This document shows, one piece after another, positions 1 to 8,554 of a stretch of DNA of 64,000 nucleotides. Numbering within the stretch: position 1 is the first letter of the stretch; every line of letters starts with the position of its first letter. The notes under the pieces are model-generated. The model saw only the letters and a program-made list of their open reading frames with translations, ran no database searches and was not told the DNA's origin. The DNA comes from Calditrichia bacterium (GTDB taxonomy: Bacteria > Calditrichota > Calditrichia > RBG-13-44-9 > J075), in assembly GCA_020635015.1 (NCBI GenBank), contig JACKAP010000002.1, forward strand, positions 434,001-498,000. The letters run 5' to 3'. The position numbers and the translations under genes are program-made.

Positions 1-204
1 AGCCCCCCTTCTCTTCCCAAGAGAAGGGGGGTTGGGGGGATGAGTTGGGAGAAGCTGATTCTGTCCAATAAGTTCTATCGCAGCAATAACGCTACTTGAC
101 CCCCAACTAAAAAAATGTGGGTAAAGATGAGCCTGGGAGGAGAGGGGCTTAAAAAACAAAGAGTTATATAACTTCTTAAAGTAGAATTTATTAATTCGCC
201 AAAT
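1..204. repeat. Intergenic edge with C/G-rich hairpin
   Basis: No gene seen. Bases 3-15 (six C then TTCTCTT) pair perfectly with 19-31 around a CCC loop. The rest is low-information sequence. The C-rich arm resembles the core of the MITE-like elements at 7618 and 56599, but the flanks differ. Confidence 0.6.
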
Positions 205-936
205 CTATTTGGAACTACCTCTCCCTGCCTCCACCCTCGCCCACTCCACCAAAGACTGCGCAAATCGCTGCGATAGCGGGTCATGCCGCTCAGTAACCAC
301 CACCCGGAACTCCTCAAATATAATAAATTCTGCCTGGGAGTATTTCAGCCGTTCGGCATCAGTTATTTTCGGCAACACATATACGATCTGACAATCCTCT
401 ACCCTGGAAGTAATCGTAATAGCGCTTGCTGCGGCATTTGCCCCCTGCACCGAATCACGCGCCATGATCCGGGATAGTTCTGCCGGAATGTGGATTAATC
501 CCAGGGATTGGAGATGCGCCAGAAGTTGGAAGTATTTCCGCTTTGCACTCGTTGCTTGAAAGATTGTGACAAGTCCCTCGAGCAATGCGGTAAACCCTTT
601 ATCTTTCGCTGCAAGGAGATCTTCATACTGTTTTTCCCGCAGCGATTTTGGATCCGTCTTTAATTCAACCAGCGCCGCCATTTTGCCATCTGTGGAAACT
701 GCAACGTAATCGATTTTGACCGACTTATCCGATGAGTGTTGCTTAGGATCAATCGTGCCGATCCGGACCGGAAATTCGGGAATAAGATTTTCTAAAAAAG
801 GCTTATTGAATTTATGCTGAAGCATCTGCGGGAGATAAAGGGAGAAAAACAAGTCTGCGCGCCGCTCCAATTGGTAGTTGGGAAAGTGGCGCCAAGTGTC
901 CATTCGATCGAATAGGGTGTCGAGCAACATTGCCAT
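205..936 (-). CDS. PD-(D/E)XK nuclease-like hypothetical protein
   Basis: 243-residue soluble protein with no signal peptide. The only recognisable motif is KIDYVAV (Asp76) followed by ALVELKTD (Glu91, Lys93), the spacing of a PD-(D/E)XK nuclease or nuclease-derived core. A helical region follows. It is the last gene of a minus-strand run that begins with hsdM, 80 bp after the UDG-like gene. The context suggests an accessory role in DNA defence, or a stray DUF of the nuclease superfamily. Function is not known. The fold call rests on one motif and could be wrong. Confidence 0.6.
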   Translation of the reverse strand: MAMLLDTLFDRMDTWRHFPNYQLERRADLFFSLYLPQMLQHKFNKPFLENLIPEFPVRIGTIDPKQHSSDKSVKIDYVAVSTDGKMAALVELKTDPKSLREKQYEDLLAAKDKGFTALLEGLVTIFQATSAKRKYFQLLAHLQSLGLIHIPAELSRIMARDSVQGANAAASAITITSRVEDCQIVYVLPKITDAERLKYSQAEFIIFEEFRVVVTERHDPLSQRFAQSLVEWARVEAGRGSSK

Positions 937-1016
937 CCTTCATCTTGGTTAAATGAACTGTATGAAAACCTCGGAGAGAAATGGAAAAACTGACAGATTG
1001 TATATTTAGGTAACTC

Positions 1017-1670
1017 TCATAATTTTTTAAAAATTTCTGAGTGAATTATATTTTGCAAAAGGCTATAACTCATCGCCCTGGGAACTCTATAAGAAGGATG
1101 GAAATAGTGTACTACTTTATAATGACTATTTCGAAAAACCTTACAACCATAAACCGTTTGCTCATTAAGTTTGTCACCAAATAGATGGTTCCAAAATTCA
1201 AACTGACCAATGCTGCCGATAATAATATCGGGTTCAATAATTTTAATTTCTTTTACTATCAAATCCTTTTCAGTAATGATTGTTCTCTTTAAAACATCAT
1301 AATTCACAGAAGCACCACCACCGACTTTCTTTAAATTCATAAAAGCGATTTTTTTCATAGCATCAATTCGGTCTACTTTACTGAGATTATTTATATCTGA
1401 TGGGGGTAGTTGATTCTTTAAGATTCCATAAGCCCATTCTGCTATTCGATATGAAAAAGTCCATTTCACTTCGCTGCGCCACCATACTCTATAATCACCT
1501 TCCTCCTGATTTACATCGTTCGGTTCTTTAGAGATAAAAAGAATTTTTGTGTTTTGTTCGTTATAGGTATCTTCATTGATAATACCGTCTTTTTTAAATT
1601 TCCCTTTATAATGTGGGAATTTATTTATCCATTCGTCAAACAATCGATTAAGCTGCTCATTTTTGGTCAT
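1017..1670 (-). CDS. Uracil-DNA glycosylase-fold hypothetical protein
   Basis: 217 residues. An N-terminal strand ILFISKEP (43-50) sits where UDG family members have their GE-P motif. It is followed by FMNLKK, a strand IEPDIIIGSIG, and a C-terminal HYFHPSYR (HPSY at about 191-194), which matches the family's HPS motif 2. No iron-sulfur cysteines are seen. Base composition is clearly lower in G+C than the housekeeping genes, which suggests horizontal acquisition. It lies between the microprotein and the PD-(D/E)XK-like gene, downstream of hsdR. Glycosylase activity is not shown; many such proteins are uncharacterised. Confidence 0.55.
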   Translation of the reverse strand: MTKNEQLNRLFDEWINKFPHYKGKFKKDGIINEDTYNEQNTKILFISKEPNDVNQEEGDYRVWWRSEVKWTFSYRIAEWAYGILKNQLPPSDINNLSKVDRIDAMKKIAFMNLKKVGGGASVNYDVLKRTIITEKDLIVKEIKIIEPDIIIGSIGQFEFWNHLFGDKLNEQTVYGCKVFRNSHYKVVHYFHPSYRVPRAMSYSLLQNIIHSEIFKKL

Positions 1671-1750
1671 TTTCTTCGCCTTATATTTGTTTAAGGCTTA
1701 ACGGAAATCTGATTTCTAATATCATATTTCCTTCGATTTTGCTATCTGTT

Positions 1751-1897
1751 TTAACCGATTTGAACAATGAATCCAGTTATAGCAGATGCGATTGTCACAA
1801 TCAGATTGCTAACAGTCGCTCTCTGGTTTTCTGATTGCCTGGCTTGTGCCTCTTGCTCCTCACAAAATTTTATCAGTACATCAGAGTCGTCGGCCAT
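1751..1897 (-). CDS. Small single-pass membrane protein (48 aa)
   Basis: An ATG at 1897 is preceded by GGAGAG seven bases upstream and opens a 48-codon frame ending TAA at 1751-1753. The product has a charged, Gln/Glu-rich N-terminus (residues 12-27) followed by one hydrophobic segment, about residues 29-46 (VSNLIVTIASAITGFIV). It sits between hsdR (40 bp upstream) and the UDG-like gene, in the same orientation. The good Shine-Dalgarno, the sensible amphipathic-plus-TM layout and the operon position support a real microprotein. No function can be assigned. It is easily missed because of its size. Confidence 0.55.
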   Translation of the reverse strand: MADDSDVLIKFCEEQEAQARQSENQRATVSNLIVTIASAITGFIVQIG

Positions 1898-1936
1898 TTC
1901 ATAGCTCTCCGGAAAAGTTAAGTCATGAATTTCACT

Positions 1937-4246
1937 TCACGCCGCCCCAATCTGATACAAATACCGCTGAAACCCGATAAACGTCTCCCGGATCACCTCC
2001 ACCCCGCCCAGCGCTTCGGTAGCGTCGGTGATGGATTGGTACTTCAGCTCCAGCAGGCCGGGAAGTTTTTCCTGATCGAGCTCGCCCACGCCGGATTCGA
2101 TATAGCGCGCCAGCACAAAATCCAGGAAATCCTTTTGCCGGTTGTCCAGGCCGTTGAAGATATGGGAACGGGCCTGCACCACCCGCTCCTCCCGGGTGAG
2201 GGGCTTGATGGCGAAGGAGACGTATTCCAGCACATCAAACAGATCGCTCTTTTCGGCATTGATGAGCTTTTGCAGGGTGCGGAGCTCGTCATGGCCGTAA
2301 CCGGCATCTTCCAGCTGGGCCAGGAAGGCCCTCCGGGTGGCCGGCACCGACCAGATCTCCCGGAGCTCCGCCTCATCCCGGAAAAATTCCGGGAGTTTGC
2401 CGTAGAGGCTGAGCAGAAATTCCTCGGCGGAGATCGGCTTGCCGTCGGCGTTCCAGAAGGAGGTGGCGATCATGTGCTGAATCTCCCGCTCCTTGCCGTC
2501 GCGCAGCTTGATCTTGAGGATCCGCCGCGGTTCCGGAGTGCCGGCGGGCGGCTCGGGGGCGTAAACCGGTTTCCGGGGTTCCCGCACCCCTTGCGGCCCT
2601 TGCGGTTCCGGCGCCAGCGGCTCGCCGTCCCACTCCGGATCGGAGAAATGTTTGTAGGCGTCCACAAAATCGTAGATGGTAAAATAATCCTTGCCCTCGA
2701 ACAGGCGGGTGCCGCGACCGACAATCTGCTTGAACTCGATCATGCTGTTGATCGGGCGCAGCAGGACGATGTTGCGGATATTGCGGGCATCCACCCCGGT
2801 GGACAGCTTTTGCGAGGTGGTCAGGATCGTGGGGATGGTTTTCTCGTTATCCTGGAATTCCCGCAGATGCTGTTCGCCCAGCGCCCCGTCGTTGGCGGTG
2901 ACCCGCTGGCAATAATTGGGATCGCTGCTGTCCTTCAGCTGATTCACCAGATCGCGGATCGCCAGAGCGTGCACCTGGGTGGCGCAGAAGATGATGGTCT
3001 TCTCTTTCTGGTTGATCTCGCCGAGCAAAATCTCAACCCGCTTCTGCTCCCGGGCCTTGATCTCGATGATGCGGTTAAAATCGGATTCCACATACACCCG
3101 GCCGGCTTCCACTTCCCCCTCGATGACCGTATCGTCGGCAGTATAGACATATTCATCGATCGTGGTCTGGATGCGCTTCACTTTGAAGGGGGTGAGGAAG
3201 CCGTCGTTGATGCCCTCTTTCAGGGAGTAGACATAGACCGGCTCGCCGAAATAGCGGTAGGTATCGACATTGTGCTGGCGTTTGGGAGTGGCGGTGAGGC
3301 CAAGCTGCACCGCCGGGGAGAAATATTCCATAATGGCGCGCCAGTTGCTCTCATCGTTGGCTCCCCCGCGATGGCATTCGTCGATGATGATAAAATCGAA
3401 GTAATCTTCCGGGTACTGCCCGAAGTAAGGCGAGTTCTCCGGGCCGCTCATGAAGGTCTGGAAGATGGTAAAAAAGATGCTGCCGTTGGTGGGCACCCGC
3501 TCATTCCTGCGAATCCCCGCCGGATCGATCCGCACCAGGGCGTCCTCCGGAAAGGCATTGAAGGCGTTGAAGGCCTGGTCGGCCAGGATGTTGCGGTCGG
3601 CCAGGAACAGGATGCGCGGCCGGCGCGATCCGTCCCGCCTCAGGTTCCAGCGGGCATAGAACAGTTTCCAGGCAATTTGAAACGCAATGAAGGTTTTCCC
3701 GGTGCCGGTCGCCAGGGTCAGCAGGATGCGCTCCCGCCCCTCCGCCACCGCTTCCAGCGCCTTGTTCACGGCAATTTCCTGGTAGAAGCGCAGCGGCTTG
3801 CTGCCGCCGATGTCTTCGTAGGGAACGGCGTTAAACGCGTCGCGCCAGGTGTTCTGTTCGGTAAAAATCCGCTGCCACAGCTCCACCGGCGTCGGGAAGC
3901 GGGCCACCTCCCGCTCCTTGCCGTTTCGCATGTCGATTTCATAAATCTCGTTGCCGTTGCTGGCATAGGCGAAGGGGATATTCAACCTCGTGGCATAGTT
4001 TTTCGCCTGGCCCACCCCTTCCCCCACCGGCAGTTCATCACTTTTGGCTTCCAGCACCGCCAGCTTGCGGTTACGGCAGCTGAGCACATAATCGGCCTTC
4101 AGCGGTTTGGCGCGCTTGCCGCCGGTCTGGAGTTTACCGAAGGTGAAGTAATATTCGCGCAGGATTTTGGTGTCTGCGACCACTCCCCAGCCGCTATCCT
4201 TGAGTTTGGGGTCGATCAGCTCGGCTCTGGTTTCGGCTTCGTTCAT
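1937..4246 (-). CDS. hsdR: Type I restriction enzyme R subunit (HsdR)
   Basis: Motor and nuclease subunit of a type I R-M complex; it translocates DNA with ATP and cuts at a distance. From the start chosen at 4246 (MNEAETRAELIDP, typical of the family) there are 769 residues. The N-terminal PD-(D/E)XK nuclease has Asp52 and EAK at 66-68. Walker A ATGTGKT is at 179-185, DECH at 289-292, the helicase motif TATPKR follows, and motif VI GRGTR is at 510-514. The C-terminal region would contact the methylase. An upstream in-frame start at 4294 would overlap the preceding gene. The stop of the four-helix gene is 12 bp upstream, so the genes are probably co-transcribed. The gene appears intact. Confidence 0.95.
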   Translation of the reverse strand: MNEAETRAELIDPKLKDSGWGVVADTKILREYYFTFGKLQTGGKRAKPLKADYVLSCRNRKLAVLEAKSDELPVGEGVGQAKNYATRLNIPFAYASNGNEIYEIDMRNGKEREVARFPTPVELWQRIFTEQNTWRDAFNAVPYEDIGGSKPLRFYQEIAVNKALEAVAEGRERILLTLATGTGKTFIAFQIAWKLFYARWNLRRDGSRRPRILFLADRNILADQAFNAFNAFPEDALVRIDPAGIRRNERVPTNGSIFFTIFQTFMSGPENSPYFGQYPEDYFDFIIIDECHRGGANDESNWRAIMEYFSPAVQLGLTATPKRQHNVDTYRYFGEPVYVYSLKEGINDGFLTPFKVKRIQTTIDEYVYTADDTVIEGEVEAGRVYVESDFNRIIEIKAREQKRVEILLGEINQKEKTIIFCATQVHALAIRDLVNQLKDSSDPNYCQRVTANDGALGEQHLREFQDNEKTIPTILTTSQKLSTGVDARNIRNIVLLRPINSMIEFKQIVGRGTRLFEGKDYFTIYDFVDAYKHFSDPEWDGEPLAPEPQGPQGVREPRKPVYAPEPPAGTPEPRRILKIKLRDGKEREIQHMIATSFWNADGKPISAEEFLLSLYGKLPEFFRDEAELREIWSVPATRRAFLAQLEDAGYGHDELRTLQKLINAEKSDLFDVLEYVSFAIKPLTREERVVQARSHIFNGLDNRQKDFLDFVLARYIESGVGELDQEKLPGLLELKYQSITDATEALGGVEVIRETFIGFQRYLYQIGAA

Positions 4247-4257
4247 TCGCTTCGCTT

Positions 4258-4530
4258 TCAGATGTAGTGGCTGTCTTTGAGCAGCATCAGCCAATATTCG
4301 GTTTCGTTGGCTTCTTTCAGGGCAATATTCATTTTATTGATAAAATCCGCTTTCGACTGAGCATGCTCCGCCTCTTTAATCAACGCCCCCACCCCGGTCC
4401 CACTCCTCAAGATCTGTTTAGATAATACATATTCCTTTTTCTCCCCAGTAAGATATTGATACAACTTGATAATCCGCAACGCAAACGCATAAGACTTATT
4501 CATCACCACATTCTGATTCTTATCTTTCAT
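4258..4530 (-). CDS. Four-helix bundle protein (S23 IVP family), C-terminally short
   Basis: 90 residues beginning MKDKNQNVV, containing the family hallmarks YAFALRIIKLYQYL, LSKQILRSGTGVGALIKEAEHAQS and ADFINKMNIALKEANETEYWL. Members of this family are usually about 115-125 residues. This one stops at KDSHYI, so most of the last helix is missing. Such proteins are encoded in 23S rRNA intervening sequences and often lie among type I R-M genes; their role there is unknown. It sits between hsdS and hsdR. Whether the short version folds is uncertain. Confidence 0.8.
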   Translation of the reverse strand: MKDKNQNVVMNKSYAFALRIIKLYQYLTGEKKEYVLSKQILRSGTGVGALIKEAEHAQSKADFINKMNIALKEANETEYWLMLLKDSHYI

Positions 4531-4560
4531 TGTCAACTTTCACTTTTCAATTTTCAACTT

Positions 4561-5790
4561 TCAATTGTCACTTTTCAATTGTCCATTGAATGCTTTTTGG
4601 AGGATGGATTTTTTGAGTTCTTCTAAGTTTGCCAGTTTTTGTTGATATATCGCTTCAAGTTTTTGAGATTCTAATGAGAGATCTTCAAGTTTAGAAACAA
4701 TTTTTTGTTGTTCTGAAATACTTGGAGGATAAAGTATACTAAAATTTTCAATTTGTGATTTTGTAAGCGCTTGCCGAGTTGCACCGCCTTTTTCACCTGT
4801 TTGTAACAGTTTATCTTTATAGACCTTTGAAGTTAGTAAGTAATTTAGAAATTTGGGTAAGATCGTTTTACTTACTATCCGAATTATCGATACATGTTGA
4901 TTTACACGCGCAGGTAAATACTCTGATAGGACAATACAACAACGTGCAATAGATGCACCAGTAATATTTAACAGCACATCATCTTCGATAAGTGTCACAT
5001 TGGAAAGTTTTTGAGCTTGTTCATCGTTTATAAACGCTAGTTTCTCTTTTCGAAATTCTCTATCATATACATTCAAGCTACGGATTAATGCAACTCCTTC
5101 TGTTTTGTAGGATTTATTCCCACCACGCGGAGTAGCACCACTGCCAATTTTAGTCGTAATTTCTCCTATTTTTTTCTCTTCCCAACCATCCCCCGGATTC
5201 GCAAACACCTTATTCAAATAAGCATCAAACAATTCCCGGCTGTTCTGCAGGTTCTTTTCGGCGTTGGCTTTGGCCTGATCAATGGCGGCAAATGCTTCGA
5301 CTAAAATTTTTACGATGCGTTTTTGTTCGGAGAGAGGGGGAAGATCAATCGGGTATTGTTGTAACGCTCGTTTGTTTACACCGCTTTGTCCGGCAGCTCT
5401 TTCAGAAAGACTAATTATATAATATTGTATATTTGAGGTTTGCAAAAATGAAAGAAAAAGTATTTTTGTCAAAATCTCATTATTAATATGAACTTTTATT
5501 AAATATGAAGCGAAATCCCCTTTTAAGGTGGATTTCTTACTAAAAAGCCGCGAAAACTGTAAAACCGTATCGCGCAAAATCAATATCCCGTCATTTAGCT
5601 TGTATTTTTTTAAATTATCTCTATTTGCATATACAATAGTGGAATGATTCTTTCTTAATACACATTATCTTGGATCAATCCGCATATACTTTGTATTCCT
5701 TTTTATATTTCGAACGATGTTTTTCTATATCACCATAAGCCATAAATTGAAATATCACCAAGCTTTTTAATTTGCCAATTGCGTTCTCAT
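4561..5790 (-). pseudogene. hsdS: Type I specificity subunit HsdS, 5' end disrupted
   Basis: HsdS recognises the DNA target through two target-recognition domains joined by conserved helices. An intact frame of about 340 residues (from 5583) holds the end of TRD1, the central conserved helix (LPPLSEQKRIVKILVEAF), a second TRD beginning WEEKKIGEITTKIGSG, and the terminal conserved region (SEQQKIVSKLEDL). Normal length is about 400-450. The natural start should be the ATG at 5790, which overlaps the hsdM stop as ATGA, but that frame stops after 7 codons. Pieces of the expected N-terminus (WQIKKLGDISIYG, then YGDIEKHRSKYKK, then MRIDPR) lie in different frames between 5590 and 5790, with a TAA just after MRIDPR. 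The gene is therefore decayed, or the assembly has indels here. Confidence 0.8.
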
Positions 5791-7241
5791 ATTAATTCTC
5801 GTATGGCATTTAAAATTACCTCGCTTTGAATGTCCAAAGACTTAATCTCCTCCAAAATCTCCCCCGGCTCCCGCAAAACCGTCTCATCCTTACGATTCGG
5901 ATTTTTCACCGAAAGATCATACGTCTCCCGATCAATCCCGGCAACCTCCAGCGACCAGGAATTGGCCGAGTCCTGCTTGCGCGGCTGCAGCGCCACAAAT
6001 TCCGCCAGGTCCGCTTCATTGAGGGGATTGGTCTTGCCCAGGTTGCGCGCCAGGTTGAGCTGGTAGAACCATACTTTTTTCGTCGGCACGCCCTTTTCAA
6101 AGAACAGCACCACCGTCTTCACCCCGGCCCCGGTAAAGGTGCCGCCGGGCAAATCCAGCACGGTGTGCAGGTTGCAGCTTTCCAGCAGTTGCTGGCGCAG
6201 GGAGATGGAGGCGTTGTCGGTGTTGGAAAGAAAGGTGTTCTTGATGATCACCCCGGCCCGGCCCCCGGCTTTGAGCTTCTTGATGAAATGCTGCAGGAAC
6301 AGGAAGGCGGTTTCCCCGGTTTTGATCGGGAAGTTCTGCTGCACTTCCTTGCGCTCCTTGCCGCCGAAGGGAGGATTGGCCAGGATGATGTCATAGCGGT
6401 CTTTTTCCTGGATGTCGGCAATGTTCTCCGCCAGGGTGTTGGTATGCACGATGTTGGGCGCTTCGATGCCGTGCAGGATCATGTTCATGATCCCGATGAT
6501 GTAGGCCAGGGATTTTTTCTCTTTGCCGAAAAAGGTGCGCTTCTGCAGGGTGGTGACATCGCTGGTGGTCAGCTTCCGGCTTTTGCGCAGGTATTCGTAA
6601 GCTTCCACCAAAAACCCGGCCGACCCCACCGCCCCGTCGTAAACGGTATGCCCGATCTCCGGGGCCACCACCCGCACGATGGTGCGGATCAGCGGTCGCG
6701 GGGTGTAATACTCTCCCCCATTGCGCCCGGCATTGCCCATGTTCTTGATCTTGGATTCGTAGAGATGGGACATCTCATGCTTTTCTTTGTGGGTGCGGAA
6801 GCGCAGCTCATCCACCAGGTTGATCACTTCCCGCAGGTTATACCCGCTCTGGATTTTATTCTTCAGCTCACTGAAGATCTCTCCGATCTTGTACTCGATG
6901 GTATCCGCGCTCTCCGCCTGGGTTTTGAATTTTTTCAGGTAGGGGAAGAGCTGCAGATCAACAAAATCTCGTAAATCATCCCCGCTCAGCGCCCGGTGGT
7001 GGTCGAGCCGGCCGTCCCCATTCTTCGGCGCGGCCCACACCTCCCACTTGAAGGCATCATCGATGATCGGGGTGTACTCTTTACCGGAAAGCGCGGCGGC
7101 GGTCTGCTTATCCTTTTCCAGATCATCCAGGTATTTCAGGAACAAGATCCAGGACGTCTGCTCCACATAATCCAGCTCGCTGCTGCACCCGGCGTCTTTA
7201 TGCAGGATGTCATCGATATTTTTGAAGGTTTGTTCAAACAC
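5787..7241 (-). CDS. hsdM: Type I DNA methyltransferase M subunit (HsdM)
   Basis: 484-residue N6-adenine methyltransferase subunit using S-adenosylmethionine. The N-terminal HsdM helical domain (1-150) begins MFEQTFKNIDDIL. GEYYTPR is at 176-182. Motif I is YDGAVGSAGFL at 201-211, a divergent form of the usual DPACGTGGFL, and motif IV NPPFGG is at 289-294. It is the first gene of the R-M run, and its stop overlaps the hsdS ATG. An A/T-rich repeat region lies upstream. If HsdS is really broken, the complex would not recognise its target. The departure from the classic motif I is shared by some HsdM subgroups and is not in itself a sign of inactivity. Confidence 0.95.
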   Translation of the reverse strand: MFEQTFKNIDDILHKDAGCSSELDYVEQTSWILFLKYLDDLEKDKQTAAALSGKEYTPIIDDAFKWEVWAAPKNGDGRLDHHRALSGDDLRDFVDLQLFPYLKKFKTQAESADTIEYKIGEIFSELKNKIQSGYNLREVINLVDELRFRTHKEKHEMSHLYESKIKNMGNAGRNGGEYYTPRPLIRTIVRVVAPEIGHTVYDGAVGSAGFLVEAYEYLRKSRKLTTSDVTTLQKRTFFGKEKKSLAYIIGIMNMILHGIEAPNIVHTNTLAENIADIQEKDRYDIILANPPFGGKERKEVQQNFPIKTGETAFLFLQHFIKKLKAGGRAGVIIKNTFLSNTDNASISLRQQLLESCNLHTVLDLPGGTFTGAGVKTVVLFFEKGVPTKKVWFYQLNLARNLGKTNPLNEADLAEFVALQPRKQDSANSWSLEVAGIDRETYDLSVKNPNRKDETVLREPGEILEEIKSLDIQSEVILNAIRELI

Positions 7242-7480
7242 GGATTTTCCCTCAAATATGTCATGTTAAATTCTATGATCGGTATTCTACCGGATATTCG
7301 CAAAAATAGAATATAAGGTGTTGATCGATTTGATGCCTGGCTGAAATTTTTTTTTGAAATTTTTCGAGGTTCAGTCCTTGAACAGGTGATATAATTTAGC
7401 AGAAAAATGGGGTAAAAAAAGGGAGAAAAGCACAGATTGGAAATTCTTTAATGCATTGTTAACAAAGTTTTTTGCACTTT

Positions 7481-7580
7481 TAGATTTCTCACAAACTACG
7501 TTCGAAATGACAACATTGCGTCATTCCGAGGCGTCAGCCGAGGAATCTATAACTTTAAAAGACTTAATTCACAGTATATT
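7481..7580 (+). repeat. R1 MITE-like repeat, copy 1
   Basis: A copy of the dispersed R1 element. The core reads TAGATTTCTCACAAACTACG, then TTCGAAATGAC, a short spacer, GTCATTCCGAGGCG and CCGAGGAATCT, followed by ACTTAATTCACA. The AATGAC/GTCATT arms form a hairpin. Other copies are near 7770, 27650, 39425 and (inverted) 56405. Confidence 0.75.
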
Positions 7581-7617
7581 TAATGCATTGTATACCAAGT
7601 TTTTTGTATTTATGCCA

Positions 7618-7757
7618 ATCACGAGTTGAGCAAATAAAATGTTCGGAAATTGTAGAAAAGTGTTTACATCCCCCTTTCTCCCCCTTCGAAGGGGGAAAGA
7701 GGGGGATGTCACGACCTTGATAGCCGCCAAATACGGCTTTTTACTTCAACTCGTGAT
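7618..7757 (+). mobile_element. MITE-like element B, copy 1 (140 bp)
   Basis: The terminal inverted repeats are ATCACGAGTTGA and TCAACTCGTGAT. The centre is a C/G-rich hairpin, CCCCCTTCGAAGGGGG with flanking arms. A 141-bp inverted copy is at 56599-56739 with the same termini and an almost identical core. There is no coding capacity, so any movement would need a transposase in trans. Confidence 0.65.
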
Positions 7758-7769
7758 TCGCATTATTTA

Positions 7770-7870
7770 TAGATTTCTCACAAACGACGTTCGAAATGAC
7801 GACGTTGGGTCATTCCGAAGGCGCCAGCCGAGGAATCTATACTTTTAAAAGACTTAATTCACACTGTATG
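7770..7870 (+). repeat. R1 MITE-like repeat, copy 2
   Basis: Begins 12 bp after element B with the same core as the copy at 7481 and ends in GACTTAATTCACACTGTA. The B-then-R1 order recurs, inverted as a block, at 56405-56739. Confidence 0.75.
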
Positions 7871-7960
7871 TAATGATTATATCAGCGCCTGGTTAAGATT
7901 TTACTTTCCTGACGACACATTTCACCATAAATTAGCCCGTTAAAACTATGACACATTCCC

Positions 7961-8047
7961 GGAGAGGTGCCGGAGCGGTTGAACGGGGCGGTCTTGAAAA
8001 CCGTTGTGGCTCTTGGGTCACCGTGGGTTCGAATCCCACCCTCTCCG
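7961..8047 (+). tRNA. tRNA-Ser (anticodon UGA)
   Basis: 87-nt tRNA with a long variable arm, as expected for class II tRNA-Ser. The acceptor GGAGAGG (7961-7967) pairs with CCTCTCC (8040-8046), with G73 at 8047. The anticodon loop is CTTGAAA with TGA. The T arm is GTGGGTTCGAATCCCAC. CCA is not encoded. A T-tract (8049-8055) follows directly. It lies about 700 bp upstream of hsdM in coordinate terms but on the opposite strand. Confidence 0.97.
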
Positions 8048-8055
8048 CTTTTTTT

Positions 8056-8104
8056 AAACAGCAAACGCCACCGCGCAAACGACGCGCGGTGGCGTTTGCT
8101 GTTT
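8056..8104 (+). terminator. Perfect 21-bp hairpin after tRNA-Ser
   Basis: Left arm 8056-8076 and right arm 8084-8104 are perfect complements around a 7-nt loop (AAACGAC). The position and the T-run between tRNA and hairpin suggest a transcription end, possibly bidirectional. Confidence 0.7.
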
Positions 8105-8298
8105 TATAACTGATGGGAATCCTTAGGCAGTTTGCATAAACCGTATCGCCGCAGCGTGTCGTCTACGCGGCGGTGATATGGTTCTAAATAAGTATGCAGT
8201 TTGTGTAATAATTTCCCAGAACCGGCAATCATCAGCTTAAAATGACGCGGTACTGCATACGCTCAAAGTTTTTTTTCGTAACGTTTGATAGCGCAAAT

Positions 8299-8441
8299 TA
8301 TTCCCCGCCTTCTCAAGGCGGGGACAGGGCCGTGAAGCGTTCAGCGAACGGCGCAGGGGCGGTTGGGATGCGTGCAACCGCCCCTGATTGGCTTGCTGGA
8401 CGCTTCGCCAATCTGTCCCCGCCTTGAGAAGGCGGGGAATA
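8299..8441. repeat. BIME-like nested inverted repeat (143 bp)
   Basis: 29-bp arms 8299-8327 and 8413-8441 are perfect complements. Each arm is itself a small hairpin (CCCCGCCTT ... AAGGCGGGG). Inside lies another hairpin, AGGGGCGGTTG ... CAACCGCCCCT. The whole could form a cruciform. The rest of 8105-8554 has no gene. Similar designs with different sequences occur at 17228-17416 and 40512-40592. Confidence 0.75.
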
Positions 8442-8554
8442 GTATATATCAACAATATTATTGAGCATTCAGCATTCAGCATCTACCATTTGGTACGGAC
8501 TTGGCAACAATTTTGCTGCGGCCCTTAATGGAAATCTAAAACGGGAGCGGAAAG

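Noticed and set aside
1925..4267. 780-codon plus-strand open frame
   Set aside because: It is antisense to hsdR, with low-complexity composition and no domain. The hsdR frame has all helicase motifs.
7961..8047. tRNA-Ser as an integration site for the R-M island
   Set aside because: No second copy of the tRNA 3' end and no integrase were seen in the window. The left boundary of the island is outside or unclear.
8242..8482. Short ORFs on both strands near 8.2-8.6 kb
   Set aside because: They are translations of the large nested inverted repeat and have no ribosome site or family.
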